Origin: Terriglobus sp. TAA 43
GTDB lineage: Bacteria > Acidobacteriota > Terriglobia > Terriglobales > Acidobacteriaceae
DNA: 64,000 nucleotides
Reading direction: 5' to 3'
Assembly: GCF_000800015.1 (NCBI RefSeq)
Contig: NZ_JUGR01000004.1
Span: forward strand, 62,001 to 126,000
Position numbers and translations under genes: made by a program. Shown piece by piece: positions 16,053 through 25,791 of the stretch (within the stretch, counting starts at the first letter, position 1; each line of letters begins with the position of its first letter). Under the pieces are notes generated by a model that worked only from the letters and a program-made list of their open reading frames with translations, ran no database searches and was not told the DNA's origin.

Positions 16053-17246
16053 ATGAATGCTGTGAGAGTCCAAGATGAAATGACGACGGAATGTGATGTG
16101 CTGATTCAGGGTGCTGGTATTGGCGGTTTGGCATTGGGCATCGCTCTGCAGCAACGTGGTTATCGCGTGAGGATTGTGGAGCGCGCAGGCGCACTGTCGG
16201 AGGTGGGAGCGGGCATTTGGATGGCAGCCAATGCGATGCAGGTTTTCGCGCAGCTTGGCTTTGCAGAAAAGATCGTTGCAGCGGGTTGGCCTGTGAAGTT
16301 GCTGCGGCTTCAGGATTCGAAGTCTGGCGACATTCAGGTGACGGATATGTCGCAGATCGCGCATGAATATGGCTTCGAAACGATTGCGCTGCATCGTGGT
16401 GTGCTGCAGCGTGTGTTGTTGGAGCAGCTTCAGGAGGACTCCGTTCGTTTCAATTGCGAAGTGTCCTCAGTAATTCAAAGTGGTGATGGAGTTGTTGCGA
16501 AGCTGTCTGATGGTTCGTCGTGTACAGCAGCGGTGTTGATTGGAGCGGATGGATTGCATTCGCAGATTCGTTCGATGGCCGGACTGGATGGGGAGAAGCG
16601 ATATTCGGGGTCGTCTTCGTATCGCGCTATTGCACGTGGCGCACATGTATTGCCTGTTGGAGCGGAGCACGATGCGTATGAGGTTTGGGCGAGTGGATGT
16701 CGTGTTGGTTTTTCGAAGATCAATGCGGATGACTACTACTGGTACATGACGTTCGATTCACCTGCAGGTGAACCTTCGTCCGCGAGTGAGAGGAAGGCTC
16801 ATGCAGAGATGTTGTTTCGAACTCATTTTCCGCAATGGATATCGCTGCTTGACAGTACCCGAGCAGAAGATATTTTGCGGACGGACATCGGTGATTTGAA
16901 GCCTCTATTGCGGTGGTCTTCCGGACGCATTGGATTGGTGGGCGATGCAGCGCATGCGGCTACGCCTAACCTTGGACAAGGCGGAGCGATGGCGGTGGAA
17001 GACGCGTTGGCGTTGGCCGAGGCGTTCAGGAAATTTGGGTTGAACGAAAGTGCGTTGAGCCGTTTTGAACAACTGCGGCGAAAGAAGGTGGATTGGACTG
17101 TGTCTACATCATGGTCGATCGGGAAGATCTGTCATGTTGGGAATCCGCTGTTCCGCTTTCTGCGCAACGTCGCGTTGAGGAAGACACCGGCGAGCGTTAC
17201 GCAGAAGCAGGTGCAGCGGATGTATCGGCTTGAATCTTATTCGTGA
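16053..17246 (+). CDS. FAD-dependent monooxygenase (salicylate hydroxylase-like, group A)
   Basis: A 397-residue flavoprotein. The Rossmann motif GAGIGGLALGIALQQRG (residues 20-36) binds FAD; a DG motif is at LIGADGLHSQIR near 168, and the GD motif at GLVGDAAHAATPNLGQGGAMAVED near 292 completes the group A hydroxylase pattern. Such enzymes use NAD(P)H and oxygen to hydroxylate aromatic or related compounds. No signal or membrane segment. It is divergently paired with a TetR regulator, which suggests substrate-induced expression. The substrate is not deducible; antibiotic-modifying relatives also exist. Confidence 0.88.
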   Translation: MNAVRVQDEMTTECDVLIQGAGIGGLALGIALQQRGYRVRIVERAGALSEVGAGIWMAANAMQVFAQLGFAEKIVAAGWPVKLLRLQDSKSGDIQVTDMSQIAHEYGFETIALHRGVLQRVLLEQLQEDSVRFNCEVSSVIQSGDGVVAKLSDGSSCTAAVLIGADGLHSQIRSMAGLDGEKRYSGSSSYRAIARGAHVLPVGAEHDAYEVWASGCRVGFSKINADDYYWYMTFDSPAGEPSSASERKAHAEMLFRTHFPQWISLLDSTRAEDILRTDIGDLKPLLRWSSGRIGLVGDAAHAATPNLGQGGAMAVEDALALAEAFRKFGLNESALSRFEQLRRKKVDWTVSTSWSIGKICHVGNPLFRFLRNVALRKTPASVTQKQVQRMYRLESYS

Positions 17247-17247
17247 T

Positions 17248-17281
17248 GCGGGCCTGCGAATCGATAGCGAAGCAGGCCCGC
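17248..17281. terminator. Bidirectional terminator
   Basis: A 10-base perfect stem GCGGGCCTGC (17248-17257) with its complement (17272-17281) and a 14-base loop. It sits between the convergent monooxygenase and SDR genes, directly after the monooxygenase stop. Confidence 0.7.
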
Positions 17282-17308
17282 GATTCTGTTGGTGCGATCA
17301 GTGATCGA

Positions 17309-18139
17309 TCAGAAGTCTGTGGATAGGGAAAGGTCTTTGTAGAGTGCCGTTTGTTCTGTGACGAAGGCGTTCTTTTTCTCAATGCGTGCGAGGGTATCGC
17401 TTCCCAATGGCATGCGAACGGGCGGCTCGTTCATGTTGGCAAGCGTTAGGAGTGCTTGCGCTAGCTTTGCCGGGTCGCCGGGTTGTTGTCCGTTGTGTCC
17501 ACCTGCAAAGTCGCGCATCTGTCCGACGGTTTCGGCGTAATCGCTGATTCGAGTTTTGGTTTCGATCAAAGAGCTGGCATCGAGAAAATTTGTGCGGAAG
17601 AATCCTGGCTCTACGACGGTGACGTGGATGCCCAGTGGCTTTAGTTCGGCGTGCATCGCCTCTGAGATGCCTTCCAACGCGAACTTCGTTGAACCGTAAA
17701 TACCCCAGCCTTGAAAGCCTGCGTAGCCACCGATGGATGAAATGTTCATGATGTGTCCGGCATGGCGTGCGCGCATGCCTGGCAGCACGGCGCGGACTAC
17801 GTTCAACAAACCGAAGACGTTCGTGCGATAGACGCCTTCCACTTCTTCAGCACTGCTTTCTTCAACCGCGCCGAGCAGACCATAGCCAGCGTTGTTCACG
17901 AGTACATCGATCCGACCGAACTTCGCTAGTGCTTTGCTGACGGCGGCTTTAACCTGCTCTTCATTCGTGACGTCGAGGGCTACTTTCAGAAGATTTTCCG
18001 GTGCTCCGAGATAGTCCAACGCTTCGGTCTTGCGAGCTGTGGCGACGAGGGTGTCGCCTGCTGCCAGGATCGCTTTTGCGATTTCTGCACCTAATCCGCG
18101 GGAAGCACCCGTAACGAGCCATACTTTGCCATTCATCAC
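17309..18139 (-). CDS. Short-chain dehydrogenase/reductase (classical SDR)
   Basis: A 276-residue oxidoreductase. It has the cofactor motif TGASRGLG at 11-18, ARK after beta-2 hinting at NADP preference, NNAG near 87, catalytic Ser in NISSIGG near 139 and YGSTK near 154-158. Length is typical. AGGAGG precedes the tandem ATG ATG start. It diverges from a TetR gene, with a 25-base near-perfect palindrome just before its ribosome site, so it is likely repressed by that TetR. The substrate is unknown. Confidence 0.93.
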   Translation of the reverse strand: MMNGKVWLVTGASRGLGAEIAKAILAAGDTLVATARKTEALDYLGAPENLLKVALDVTNEEQVKAAVSKALAKFGRIDVLVNNAGYGLLGAVEESSAEEVEGVYRTNVFGLLNVVRAVLPGMRARHAGHIMNISSIGGYAGFQGWGIYGSTKFALEGISEAMHAELKPLGIHVTVVEPGFFRTNFLDASSLIETKTRISDYAETVGQMRDFAGGHNGQQPGDPAKLAQALLTLANMNEPPVRMPLGSDTLARIEKKNAFVTEQTALYKDLSLSTDF

Positions 18140-18147
18140 ATCCTCCT

Positions 18148-18172
18148 ATAACGAAACATATTGTCTCGTTAT
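18148..18172. promoter_or_regulatory. 25-base palindromic operator candidate for the SDR/TetR pair
   Basis: Half-sites ATAACGAAACA (18148-18158) and TGTCTCGTTAT (18162-18172) are complementary at ten of eleven positions around a TAT centre. This length and form fit a TetR dimer site. It lies immediately upstream of the SDR ribosome site and 55 bases before the TetR start. Confidence 0.65.
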
Positions 18173-18226
18173 TCCTTTGGGATATACGATACATTTGGTT
18201 CCGTAATGGATGCAGGAAAATTTTCG

Positions 18227-18877
18227 ATGGAGAAAATCTTGTCTACTTCCACAGAAACAGTGTCTCGCCGCGGAAGGCCGAGGAGCGATGAAGCGCATCA
18301 GGCGATCCTGAAAGCGGCTCTGGAAGAGGTATTTGAGGTTGGATTTCGGGCGCTTGGCGTGGATGTGATTGCCGCCAAGGCTGGCGTGGGCAAAGCTACG
18401 ATCTATCGCCGGTGGCCCAATAAAGCGGCAGTTGTGATGGATGCCTTTCTGGCTGAGGTGGGGCCGGGAACCGGATTTCCGCGTGCACCTCGTGCGGTGG
18501 ACCGCATCCGGATGCAGATGGAGGCCCAGTCGAAAGCTTTTCGGAGCAAGTATGGGGTACTCATTAAATCGTTGCTGGGCGAGGCGCAGTTTGATCCAGA
18601 ACTTGCGGAAGCTTTTCGGGAGCGGTGGATTATGCCGAGGCGGCGTATGGCTCGTGAGGTGCTCGAGGAAGCGATTCAGCAAGGGGATCTCCGGGCCGAC
18701 ATCGATATCGACGCTGCCATTGACATGCTTTATGCGCCGATTTATTACCGGCTGCAAATGGGGACTGGTCCTATCACGGAGCAGTATGTGGGTGGGGTAT
18801 TTGAGCAGGTGATGTCCGGGCTGAGGAGTAGCGAGAAGACATCCACTGTTCGATTGAAACGGTCACCAGTGTCGTGA
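18227..18877 (+). CDS. TetR family transcriptional regulator
   Basis: A 216-residue regulator. The DNA-binding domain has AILKAALEEVFEVGFRALGVDVIAA followed by the recognition helix KAGVGKATIYRRWPNKAAVVMDAF at about residues 48-70. The C-terminal part resembles the TetR_C_11/16-type domain with an RADIDIDAAIDMLYAPIYYRL stretch. The start at 18227 is preferred because GCAGGAAA precedes it; the ATG at 18206 lacks a site. It faces the SDR gene and very likely controls it through the palindrome at 18148-18172. Confidence 0.9.
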   Translation: MEKILSTSTETVSRRGRPRSDEAHQAILKAALEEVFEVGFRALGVDVIAAKAGVGKATIYRRWPNKAAVVMDAFLAEVGPGTGFPRAPRAVDRIRMQMEAQSKAFRSKYGVLIKSLLGEAQFDPELAEAFRERWIMPRRRMAREVLEEAIQQGDLRADIDIDAAIDMLYAPIYYRLQMGTGPITEQYVGGVFEQVMSGLRSSEKTSTVRLKRSPVS

Positions 18878-18947
18878 GATGACGTCGCGAGGTAAAGCGA
18901 GGTGGTGGCTATACTGCGGCTACTTCTGCTGCTCCTGGACTTTTCCC

Positions 18948-19487
18948 ATGACTGTTGTTTCGCGTGCCTTGCTTGCTGCCAGCCTTGTGGTTGTTCCCGT
19001 TCTCGCGTGTGCCGAGAGCCATAACCCTGCCGATTATCCGTTGCGTTTGCATATCTTTGGGCGCAACCAGACGACGTTCTACCAAAATCGGCAAGCAGAA
19101 GAGTCGAAGGGCGAAGGCCGCGCGAATCTGTTTGAAAATGGCGAACCGCAGGGAATGGACTTTCAGTTTGAGTGCGATAAGCGGTTGCAGGTGTCGTCGG
19201 GGTACGAGACGTTTCCGGCGAAGTGGAAGAAGCCGAACCAGGAGCTGGTAGTGTTGCTACCGCAGTTCGGGAAACCGGGCAGCTATGACACCTGCAGATT
19301 CAAGGTGGAGATGAAGGACTTTTCGTATTTCATGCACGATGGGCGAATGGGTTCGGAGCCAACGGCCGTGTTTAAGCAGTGGATGGTGAAGCATGAATAT
19401 GATCCGGAGCATGGGAAGAATACCCCTGTTGCCACTGCGCCGGCGGCGGCTGGAGGGCCTGCTCCCGCTGGAGCTTCTCAGCCTTAA
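18948..19487 (+). CDS. Secreted protein of unknown function
   Basis: A 179-residue protein starting at the ATG at 18948, where a signal peptide begins (hydrophobic LLAASLVVVPVLA, cleavage near CAES at 22-25). The mature part is soluble with two cysteines (FECD, DTCRF) that may pair, and ends in an Ala/Pro/Gly tail. This looks like an acidobacterial lineage-specific exported protein; no family is named. No operon partner is evident. About 235 bases without a gene follow, in which I see only a weak ACCAGC/GCTGGT hairpin near 19660. Confidence 0.6.
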   Translation: MTVVSRALLAASLVVVPVLACAESHNPADYPLRLHIFGRNQTTFYQNRQAEESKGEGRANLFENGEPQGMDFQFECDKRLQVSSGYETFPAKWKKPNQELVVLLPQFGKPGSYDTCRFKVEMKDFSYFMHDGRMGSEPTAVFKQWMVKHEYDPEHGKNTPVATAPAAAGGPAPAGASQP

Positions 19488-19723
19488 TTTCTTTTGATCG
19501 AGATGGTTCCCACAAAATAAGCCCATTGCTTTCTGGGAGATAGGTGAAGTCTGTAGTGAGATCAGCGGAGCTGTTGCTGCTTTGAAGTCATCGTCAATGC
19601 CACGTTAGAGCTAGGGTAGTAAAATAAAGGCGAAGGTGGGCTTCTCCAGATCGTTGCTACCAGCGCGCGTTTGCTGGTTTATGCAATCTTGACTGCCCTT
19701 CGATCTTTTGGGAGCTCTCATTC

Positions 19724-20296
19724 GTGCAGGTTTTCGATACTCCGTTGTCTGAAGTGAAGTTGGTACGCCCGGACGTTCACGGAGACGACCGCGGCTGGTT
19801 TGCCGAAATTTTCAGTACGCGCACTTTTGCGGAGCATGGCCTGCCAACCCGCTTTGTCCAGGATAATCAATCGTATTCGCGACACGGTGTTCTACGCGGA
19901 TTGCACTTTCAACTGGGCAACGAGCAGGGCAAGCTGGTTCGTGCCGCTTCTGGCCACATCTGGGATGTGGCTGTGGATCTGCGGCCGGGATCGCCACAGT
20001 TCGGTCAGTGGGCGGGATTCCATCTGACGGGTGAAGTGATTGAGTATCTCTGGATCCCTGAAGGGTTCGGACACGGGTTCGTGGTTCTATCTGAATCCGC
20101 GAGCGTGATGTACAAGGTCACGAACCTGTATGACTCCAAGATGGAGCGTGCCGTGCGCTGGGATGATCCTACGCTCGGGATTGAGTGGCCGATTGATGGT
20201 TTTGAGCCACAGCTCTCCGCGCGTGATGTTGCGGCCCCGCTGTTGAAAGATGCTGAATTGCCGATTGCCTACAAGGAACCCGTCACGCGTAGCTGA
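19724..20296 (+). CDS. rfbC: dTDP-4-dehydrorhamnose 3,5-epimerase
   Basis: A 190-residue cupin enzyme of the dTDP-L-rhamnose pathway. The catalytic region is seen as GVLRGLHFQ near 54-62 with the active His, followed by KLVRAASGHIWDVAVDLR and GFGHGFVVLSE near 116-126. The start is a GTG at 19724 with GGGAG about ten bases upstream. Unusually it is on the opposite strand from rfbBAD, and its last 28 bases overlap the end of rfbD in a tail-to-tail arrangement. Confidence 0.95.
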   Translation: MQVFDTPLSEVKLVRPDVHGDDRGWFAEIFSTRTFAEHGLPTRFVQDNQSYSRHGVLRGLHFQLGNEQGKLVRAASGHIWDVAVDLRPGSPQFGQWAGFHLTGEVIEYLWIPEGFGHGFVVLSESASVMYKVTNLYDSKMERAVRWDDPTLGIEWPIDGFEPQLSARDVAAPLLKDAELPIAYKEPVTRS

Positions 20297-21195
20297 TCGT
20301 ATTCCGAGATGACCTGAGCGAGTGACTCGCGCCAATCGGGCATCTGGAAGGCGAGTTTTGTCGCCAGCAGGGAACAGTTCATGCGCGAGTTCGCTGGACG
20401 CTTTGCGGGGGTCGGATACGCTTCGGTTGGCACCGGATGCAGTGTTGCGAACTTCACGTTCGGTTCGTAGTGCGCAGCCTGTCGAAGTATTTCTTCGGCG
20501 AAGCCAAACCAGGTTGTCTCTCCACCGTTGCAAGCGTGATAGTGACCGCCCAGGTGACGCACAGCGTCTTCTGCGTTTGAACCTGCTTTGTCGATGACGA
20601 ATAGCGCCAGTCGCGCCAGGTCGCGTGCCCATGTGGGAGCGCCAAACTGGTCAGCGACGATGCTCATAGATTCTCGTTCGCGGGCCACACGCAGGATGGT
20701 GCGGAAGAAGTTCTTGCCGGTTGCGCCATAGACCCAGCTTGTTCGAAAGATCATGTACGCAGCGCCGCTGTTTGCGAGGGCCTGTTCGCCTTCCAGTTTT
20801 GTGCGCCCGTACGTGCTCAATGGGCCGGTTGCATCCGTCTCTACCCACGGTTTCAGGCCGTCGCCGGCGAAGACATAATCCGTTGAAAAATGGATCACCG
20901 GGATATGCAGGATTGCAGCTTCTTCGCCGAGAACGCCCGGCGCGACTGCGTTGATGGCCTCCGCGAGTTCGACTTCCGATTCGGCTTTGTCGACTGCGGT
21001 GTACGCCGCGGCGTTGATGATCCACGCTGGCCGATGCTTGCGCACATACGCGCGGATCGCATCGGGTGATGCAAGGTTCATCTCTGTGCTGGTTGGCGCG
21101 AGGATTGATTGATTGCGGAGACGGAGGAGGCTGACGACCTCGCCGCCTACCTGACCGGACGCGCCTGTGACAAGAATGGGTGCAGCAGAGGTCAC
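20269..21195 (-). CDS. rfbD: dTDP-4-dehydrorhamnose reductase
   Basis: A 308-residue extended SDR catalysing the last step to dTDP-L-rhamnose with NADPH. It has TGASGQVG near 10-17, FSTDYVF near 107, and the catalytic STYGRTKLEGE (Tyr and Lys) near 130. It begins with a GTG directly after the rfbA stop, so the two are tightly coupled. It is convergent with and overlaps rfbC by 28 bases. Confidence 0.95.
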   Translation of the reverse strand: MTSAAPILVTGASGQVGGEVVSLLRLRNQSILAPTSTEMNLASPDAIRAYVRKHRPAWIINAAAYTAVDKAESEVELAEAINAVAPGVLGEEAAILHIPVIHFSTDYVFAGDGLKPWVETDATGPLSTYGRTKLEGEQALANSGAAYMIFRTSWVYGATGKNFFRTILRVARERESMSIVADQFGAPTWARDLARLALFVIDKAGSNAEDAVRHLGGHYHACNGGETTWFGFAEEILRQAAHYEPNVKFATLHPVPTEAYPTPAKRPANSRMNCSLLATKLAFQMPDWRESLAQVISEYDQLRVTGSL

Positions 21196-22071
21196 CTAGT
21201 AGAACCGCTCTTTCAGGATGCGACGGAGATAGACGGCATACGAACTTTTGCCGATCTTCTGAGCCAGTGCGTCCAGTTGCTCGCTGGTGATCCATTTTTT
21301 ACGCCACGCAATCTCTTCCGGGCATGCGATCTTGAGGCCCTGGCGACGTTCGATTGCGTGGATGAAGTTTGAAGCTTCCAGGAGGGAATCGTGCGTTCCG
21401 GTATCGAGCCATGCGATGCCACGGCCCAGGATTTCAACCTGGAGCTGACCCTTTTCGAGATACCAGCAATTAACATCGGTGATCTCAAGTTCGCCGCGAG
21501 GCGAGGGCTTCACACTCTCCGCTGCCTCGATGATCTGGGAATCGTAGAAGTAGAGTCCGGTGACAGCGTAGTTGGATTTCGGATGTTCCGGTTTTTCTTC
21601 GAGAGAGATGGCGCGTCGTTGATTGTCGAACTCAACGACACCATAACGCTCAGGGTCGCTGACCGGGTACGCGAATACCGTGGCGCCTTGCTGGCGCTTG
21701 GAGGCTTCCATCAGAGTCGGCTGTATATCGTGACCGAAGAAGAGATTGTCGCCGAGAACGAGGCAGCAGCTATCTCCATCAAGAAACTCGCGACCGATAA
21801 GGAATGCCTGCGCGAGACCGTCTGGCGAAGGCTGCACAGCATATTGAATGGAGATGCCCCATTGCGAACCGTCACCAAGAAGGTGCTCGAAACGAGGTGT
21901 GTCCATGGGCGTCGAGATCAACAGGATCTCGCGAATGCCCGCGAGCATGAGGGTCGACAGCGGATAGTAAACCATCGGCTTGTCGTAAATCGGAAGTAGC
22001 TGCTTGGAGACTGGCAGCGTTACGGGGTGGAGACGCGTCCCAGAACCCCCAGCGAGAATGATGCCTTTCAC
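21196..22071 (-). CDS. rfbA: Glucose-1-phosphate thymidylyltransferase
   Basis: A 291-residue enzyme that activates glucose-1-phosphate with dTTP. Signature [11 protein letters not shown] at 8-18, [19 protein letters not shown], and GDNLFFGHD near 111 are all present, and length is standard. Its ATG overlaps the rfbB stop by four bases. The product feeds RfbB; the pathway normally supplies rhamnose for surface polysaccharide. Confidence 0.97.
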   Translation of the reverse strand: MKGIILAGGSGTRLHPVTLPVSKQLLPIYDKPMVYYPLSTLMLAGIREILLISTPMDTPRFEHLLGDGSQWGISIQYAVQPSPDGLAQAFLIGREFLDGDSCCLVLGDNLFFGHDIQPTLMEASKRQQGATVFAYPVSDPERYGVVEFDNQRRAISLEEKPEHPKSNYAVTGLYFYDSQIIEAAESVKPSPRGELEITDVNCWYLEKGQLQVEILGRGIAWLDTGTHDSLLEASNFIHAIERRQGLKIACPEEIAWRKKWITSEQLDALAQKIGKSSYAVYLRRILKERFY

Positions 22072-23159
22072 TTCTGTACCTCACGAGCGGAGTAGTTCTG
22101 CTCGATCCACTTTCTGTAGTCGCCGCTCGTCACGCCATGGACCCAGTCCTGATTTGCGAGGTACCACTCTACCGTCTTTCGGAGGCCACTTTCAAAACTT
22201 TCTGCGGGCTTCCAACCGAGTTCCGTTTCGATCTTTGTCGCGTCGATCGCGTAGCGACGATCATGTCCTGGGCGGTCCTGCACGTGTGTGATCAGCTTGC
22301 TGTGCGGGACGTTCTGCGAATCGGGTAAGAGTTCGTCGAGCAACGCACAGATGGTCTTCACCACGTCGATATTGGCGCGTTGGTTGCAGCCGCCGACGTT
22401 GTAGGTTTCACCCGGCTTGCCGCGTTCCAGTACTGCGCGAATGGCGGAGCAATGATCCTTTACGAAGAGCCAGTCGCGAACCTGCAGGCCATCGCCATAG
22501 ACAGGCAGGGGCTTGCCTGCCATCGCGTTCAGCAGGATCAGCGGAATCAGCTTTTCCGGGAAGTGGTAAGGCCCGTAGTTGTTCGAGCAATTGGTGATTG
22601 TCGTCGGGAGGCCGTAGGTGTGATGCCATGCACGAACGAGATGATCACTCGCTGCTTTGGACGCAGCGTAGGGGCTGTTTGGAGCGTACTGCGTGGTCTC
22701 TGAGAATGCCGGGTCATTGGGTTGCAGCGTCCCGTATACCTCATCGGTCGAGATGTGATGGAAGCGGAATGCGGAACGCTCTTCGCCGGTGAGCGTTTCG
22801 TAAAATTCGCGCGCCGCGTTCAGGAGCTGATGTGTGCCACCGATATTGGTGTCAAAGAATACTTTTGGGCCAAGAATCGAACGATCGACGTGGCTTTCAG
22901 CAGCGAAGTGAATGACGGCTTGAAAACGATGCTCCCCAAAGAGGCGTTTCAACAGGTCGGCATCGCAGATATCGCCGTGAACGAACGTGTAGTTGGGATT
23001 GTCCTTCAACGACTCAAGAGTCAGCGGATTACCGGCATACGTCAGCTTGTCGAGATTGACGAGAGGTGTTCCAACGGTTTCGAACCAGTCGAGTACAAAG
23101 TTGGCACCGATAAAACCCGCGCCACCTGTTACCAGCACGGGGGCTTTCTGAAAACTCAT
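22068..23159 (-). CDS. rfbB: dTDP-glucose 4,6-dehydratase
   Basis: A 363-residue extended SDR. It shows TGGAGFIG near 11-18 for NAD binding, STDEVYG near 139, and [12 protein letters not shown] near 168 with the catalytic Tyr-x-x-x-Lys. First gene of rfbBAD. The start at 23159 (MSFQ) is preferred; an ATG three codons upstream is possible. The frame continues open for hundreds of bases upstream, but that part is an arginine-rich shadow of the EamA transporter gene and is not coding. Confidence 0.95.
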   Translation of the reverse strand: MSFQKAPVLVTGGAGFIGANFVLDWFETVGTPLVNLDKLTYAGNPLTLESLKDNPNYTFVHGDICDADLLKRLFGEHRFQAVIHFAAESHVDRSILGPKVFFDTNIGGTHQLLNAAREFYETLTGEERSAFRFHHISTDEVYGTLQPNDPAFSETTQYAPNSPYAASKAASDHLVRAWHHTYGLPTTITNCSNNYGPYHFPEKLIPLILLNAMAGKPLPVYGDGLQVRDWLFVKDHCSAIRAVLERGKPGETYNVGGCNQRANIDVVKTICALLDELLPDSQNVPHSKLITHVQDRPGHDRRYAIDATKIETELGWKPAESFESGLRKTVEWYLANQDWVHGVTSGDYRKWIEQNYSAREVQK

Positions 23160-23290
23160 ACCAACCATCTTATCTTTTGAGCGGCTCTCTCTTGAGTTTT
23201 CTGAGTGCCGTTTCCGTGAGCGAATATCCCACGATGAAACTGCGGCAGCTTCTGTGTCTTTCTGTCGGATATTGGCTCTGTTTCGCGACG

Positions 23291-24175
23291 CTAGATCGTA
23301 ATCAGCGCGACGGCGGGCAGGGCGAGGAGCATGCCGATGCGCTGGCGACGGGACGTTTTCTCGTGTAGCAGCCAGGCTGCAAGCAGGATGGTTCCTGCGG
23401 GGTAGATGGAGGCGAGAACTGCTGCTACGTCGAGGCGTCCGGCGCGGGTGGCGGCCAGGTAGCTGAGGTTGCCACCGGTGTCGAGCAGCGATCCTCCGAG
23501 GATGTAAAGCAGCGTCTTGCGATGGCGTGGATCGGGATGGCCCTTTTCGCGGAATCCGACTGCCAGAAGCAAGAGCGAGATGGCCAGTGCGGTGGTGGAT
23601 GAGCCGATGCGGGCCGACGCCATGCCCCACAGAACGCCCGATTGCCCTGCGAACTTCAGGGCCACGAAGTACATGCCGAACCCGATGCCGCCGAGGATGG
23701 AAAGCACCATCGCCTGGCGGGAGGCGGTGTGTGTGGGATCGCTGGTGGTTGCGATCATCCAGATGGCTGCACCGGCGAGGAGGAAGCCGACGAGGCGTGG
23801 CAAGCCGGGTGCGCCGTCGAGAAAGGCGGAGACAACGGCGGGGACGATGGCGCAGAGGAGTCCGCTGACGGCGGCTGCCGAGCCCATGTGACCAGTGGAC
23901 AGCGCGATGTAAAAGGCCACCAGCGAGACGGATGCGATGACTCCGCCACCGATACCCCACCATAGGGTTGTGCCGGTGGGGAAGGGGTTGCCCTGCAAAG
24001 TGGCCAGGGTGGCGACGACGGCGAGGCTGACGAGATGGCCGATGAAGACGACCAACAGTGCTCCGCGGACGGTGCTGCCCGCGCGGCGAACGGCGATGGA
24101 GCCGGCGAAATCGCCACCACCCCACAGGGCTGCGGCAAGCAGTCCGAAGGCCGCATTTGCCCCTAGGAAGGTCAT
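23291..24175 (-). CDS. EamA/DMT superfamily transporter
   Basis: A 294-residue membrane protein with ten hydrophobic segments forming two EamA repeats (about 5-140 and 155-290). The start ending at 24175 fits because the first helix ([19 protein letters not shown]) begins right there, with AGAGGG upstream. EamA proteins are drug/metabolite exporters, often for amino acids or sugars-related metabolites; the substrate is unknown. It lies upstream of rfbB on the same strand with a 130-base gap, so a shared role is only possible. Confidence 0.88.
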   Translation of the reverse strand: MTFLGANAAFGLLAAALWGGGDFAGSIAVRRAGSTVRGALLVVFIGHLVSLAVVATLATLQGNPFPTGTTLWWGIGGGVIASVSLVAFYIALSTGHMGSAAAVSGLLCAIVPAVVSAFLDGAPGLPRLVGFLLAGAAIWMIATTSDPTHTASRQAMVLSILGGIGFGMYFVALKFAGQSGVLWGMASARIGSSTTALAISLLLLAVGFREKGHPDPRHRKTLLYILGGSLLDTGGNLSYLAATRAGRLDVAAVLASIYPAGTILLAAWLLHEKTSRRQRIGMLLALPAVALITI

Positions 24176-24267
24176 ACTTGATGTTACCCTCTGGGCTTCC
24201 TTATGGGTTCCTGATGGCTTTTTGCTGTGCTGGAGGAGTTTGACCGCTGTTGTCTTCGCGGAATGAT

Positions 24268-24299
24268 GATGGCGGATTCTCCTGAGAGAATCCGCCATC
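24268..24299. terminator. Strong hairpin after the VWA gene
   Basis: A perfect 14-base stem (GATGGCGGATTCTC, 24268-24281, with 24286-24299) and CTGA loop. It lies 37 bases downstream of the minus-strand VWA gene; the T-rich tail is weak on that strand. Confidence 0.6.
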
Positions 24300-24335
24300 G
24301 TATGTTCTGAATTGTTTTGTTGCTTTCCCGATTCG

Positions 24336-25661
24336 TTATTTCTGCGGAGTGGTGGTGGTGCCGCCGGTTCGCATCATGTTTTCTGCGGTGGGGTAATAGC
24401 CCTTCTTGGCGACGATATTGAGGTCGGGGCGCGTTACGCGGACTTCCACGGTGCGGAATTTGCCGTCGGTGATGGCCTCGTGGGAGTAGTAGCCGACGGT
24501 GTATTGCAGACGGATGTCTTCGGCAACCTTGGCGAAGCTTTCCTCAATGCCCTTGCGGCTCCACTGCGAGACGGCTTCGCCGCCTGTTGCCGTAGCGTAC
24601 TGTGGCAGGACGTTTTCACGCATTGTGTAGGGGATGTGGTACTTGTCGAGCCAGCCAACATAGGGGGTGGCGGAGTCGCCGACGACCGTGGAGTAGATCG
24701 CGATCTTGTTGGTCTGCAGGAACTGAACTACGTCCTTGAACTTGGTTTTGGAGCCGTACTCCTTGCCGTCGCTGACGACATAGATGATGCGGCGGCGCTC
24801 GCCGGGACGCTTGGCGAGGGACTTGGCGGCTTCAAAGATGGCGTCGTTGAGCGGGTGCTGTTCCTTGGGCGGCGCCTGGAAGGTGGATGCGGAGTTGCGC
24901 ACCGGTGCGGTGTTGGGGTCGAACTGGTGGCCGTTGATGTTGGTGGTCTGGGACAGCGGGCCCATGGGCGAAGCGAGGTAGGCTTCGCGGCCGGTGGACT
25001 TGGCACGGTCGATGGCGGCGAGGGCGCGGTTGCTTTGCGCGCCGGTGTACTCGGTGACCATCTTGGTGCTGTTGTTGTAGGTGAAGATTGCCATTTCGTC
25101 GTAGGGCGTGAAGGCTCCCTTGACAGCCCCGAGGGCGTCGTTGACTCGCTGCATCACGTCAAAAGGCAGTGACTGGTCGACGACGAAGGCAATTGATAGC
25201 GGGAAAGGATCGCTGGCGAAGTATTGGAGTTGCTGGCGGATGCCGTTTTCGTAGACGCGGATCTCGCGCCAATCGATTGCGGGAACCAGCTTGCCGGACT
25301 TGTCCTTCACCGTGAAGGGAATCTGGACGAAGTTGACGTTTGCATGGATGGTCTGGACGCGACCACCGGGGCCGAGTTCGGCCTTGATGTCCGGAGCGGC
25401 CTGGTCGGCTTCGGGGACTTCGTTCTTATGCTGTGAGCTCGGAAGCGACGAACCGGGAACCACGCCGCCGTTGCCACCGTCGTCAGTGCTGGTGCTGGTG
25501 GTAATGCCCTTACCGGGTGTAACGCCAGCGGCTTCAGGAATGACGTTGGGACGCGGGCCGTCGGGGATTGCCTGCTGCTGACCCGCCTGTGCGCCTGCTA
25601 CCGTAACCAGACCCGCCGCCAGACCTGTTGCCAACACCGCTGCCAATCCAAGCTTTACCAA
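24336..25661 (-). CDS. VWFA-related secreted protein (TIGR03436 type) with degenerate MIDAS
   Basis: A 441-residue exported protein: signal peptide ending near AGAQA (26), a low-complexity Pro/Gly/Thr linker to about 90, a TIGR03436-type domain with VNFVQIPFTVKDKSGKLVPAIDWREIRVYENG, then a von Willebrand A fold. The metal site reads VVDQSLPF, so the third residue of DxSxS is lost, unlike the next gene. The C-terminus has YYSHEAITDGKFRTVEVRV and KKGYY, typical of the group. The start is TTG at 25661 with a strong AAGGAG site. Function unknown; probably protein binding outside the inner membrane. Confidence 0.85.
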   Translation of the reverse strand: MVKLGLAAVLATGLAAGLVTVAGAQAGQQQAIPDGPRPNVIPEAAGVTPGKGITTSTSTDDGGNGGVVPGSSLPSSQHKNEVPEADQAAPDIKAELGPGGRVQTIHANVNFVQIPFTVKDKSGKLVPAIDWREIRVYENGIRQQLQYFASDPFPLSIAFVVDQSLPFDVMQRVNDALGAVKGAFTPYDEMAIFTYNNSTKMVTEYTGAQSNRALAAIDRAKSTGREAYLASPMGPLSQTTNINGHQFDPNTAPVRNSASTFQAPPKEQHPLNDAIFEAAKSLAKRPGERRRIIYVVSDGKEYGSKTKFKDVVQFLQTNKIAIYSTVVGDSATPYVGWLDKYHIPYTMRENVLPQYATATGGEAVSQWSRKGIEESFAKVAEDIRLQYTVGYYSHEAITDGKFRTVEVRVTRPDLNIVAKKGYYPTAENMMRTGGTTTTPQK

Positions 25662-25791
25662 GACAAAACTCCTTCAATTCGAACGCAACTGTCCCACCAA
25701 GAGTATCAGCCGAGGGTTTGGCGGCGGAATCTGGCGGTTCCTTTCTGTTGGACGCAATGGAGGGCTGCATCGTTGTCGTAGACTTCAGGGC

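Noticed and set aside
23160-24125. Upstream extension of the rfbB frame giving a 685-residue protein
   Set aside because: The extra part is arginine/proline-rich, overlaps the EamA gene in another frame, and RfbB starts normally at its GGAGFIG region.
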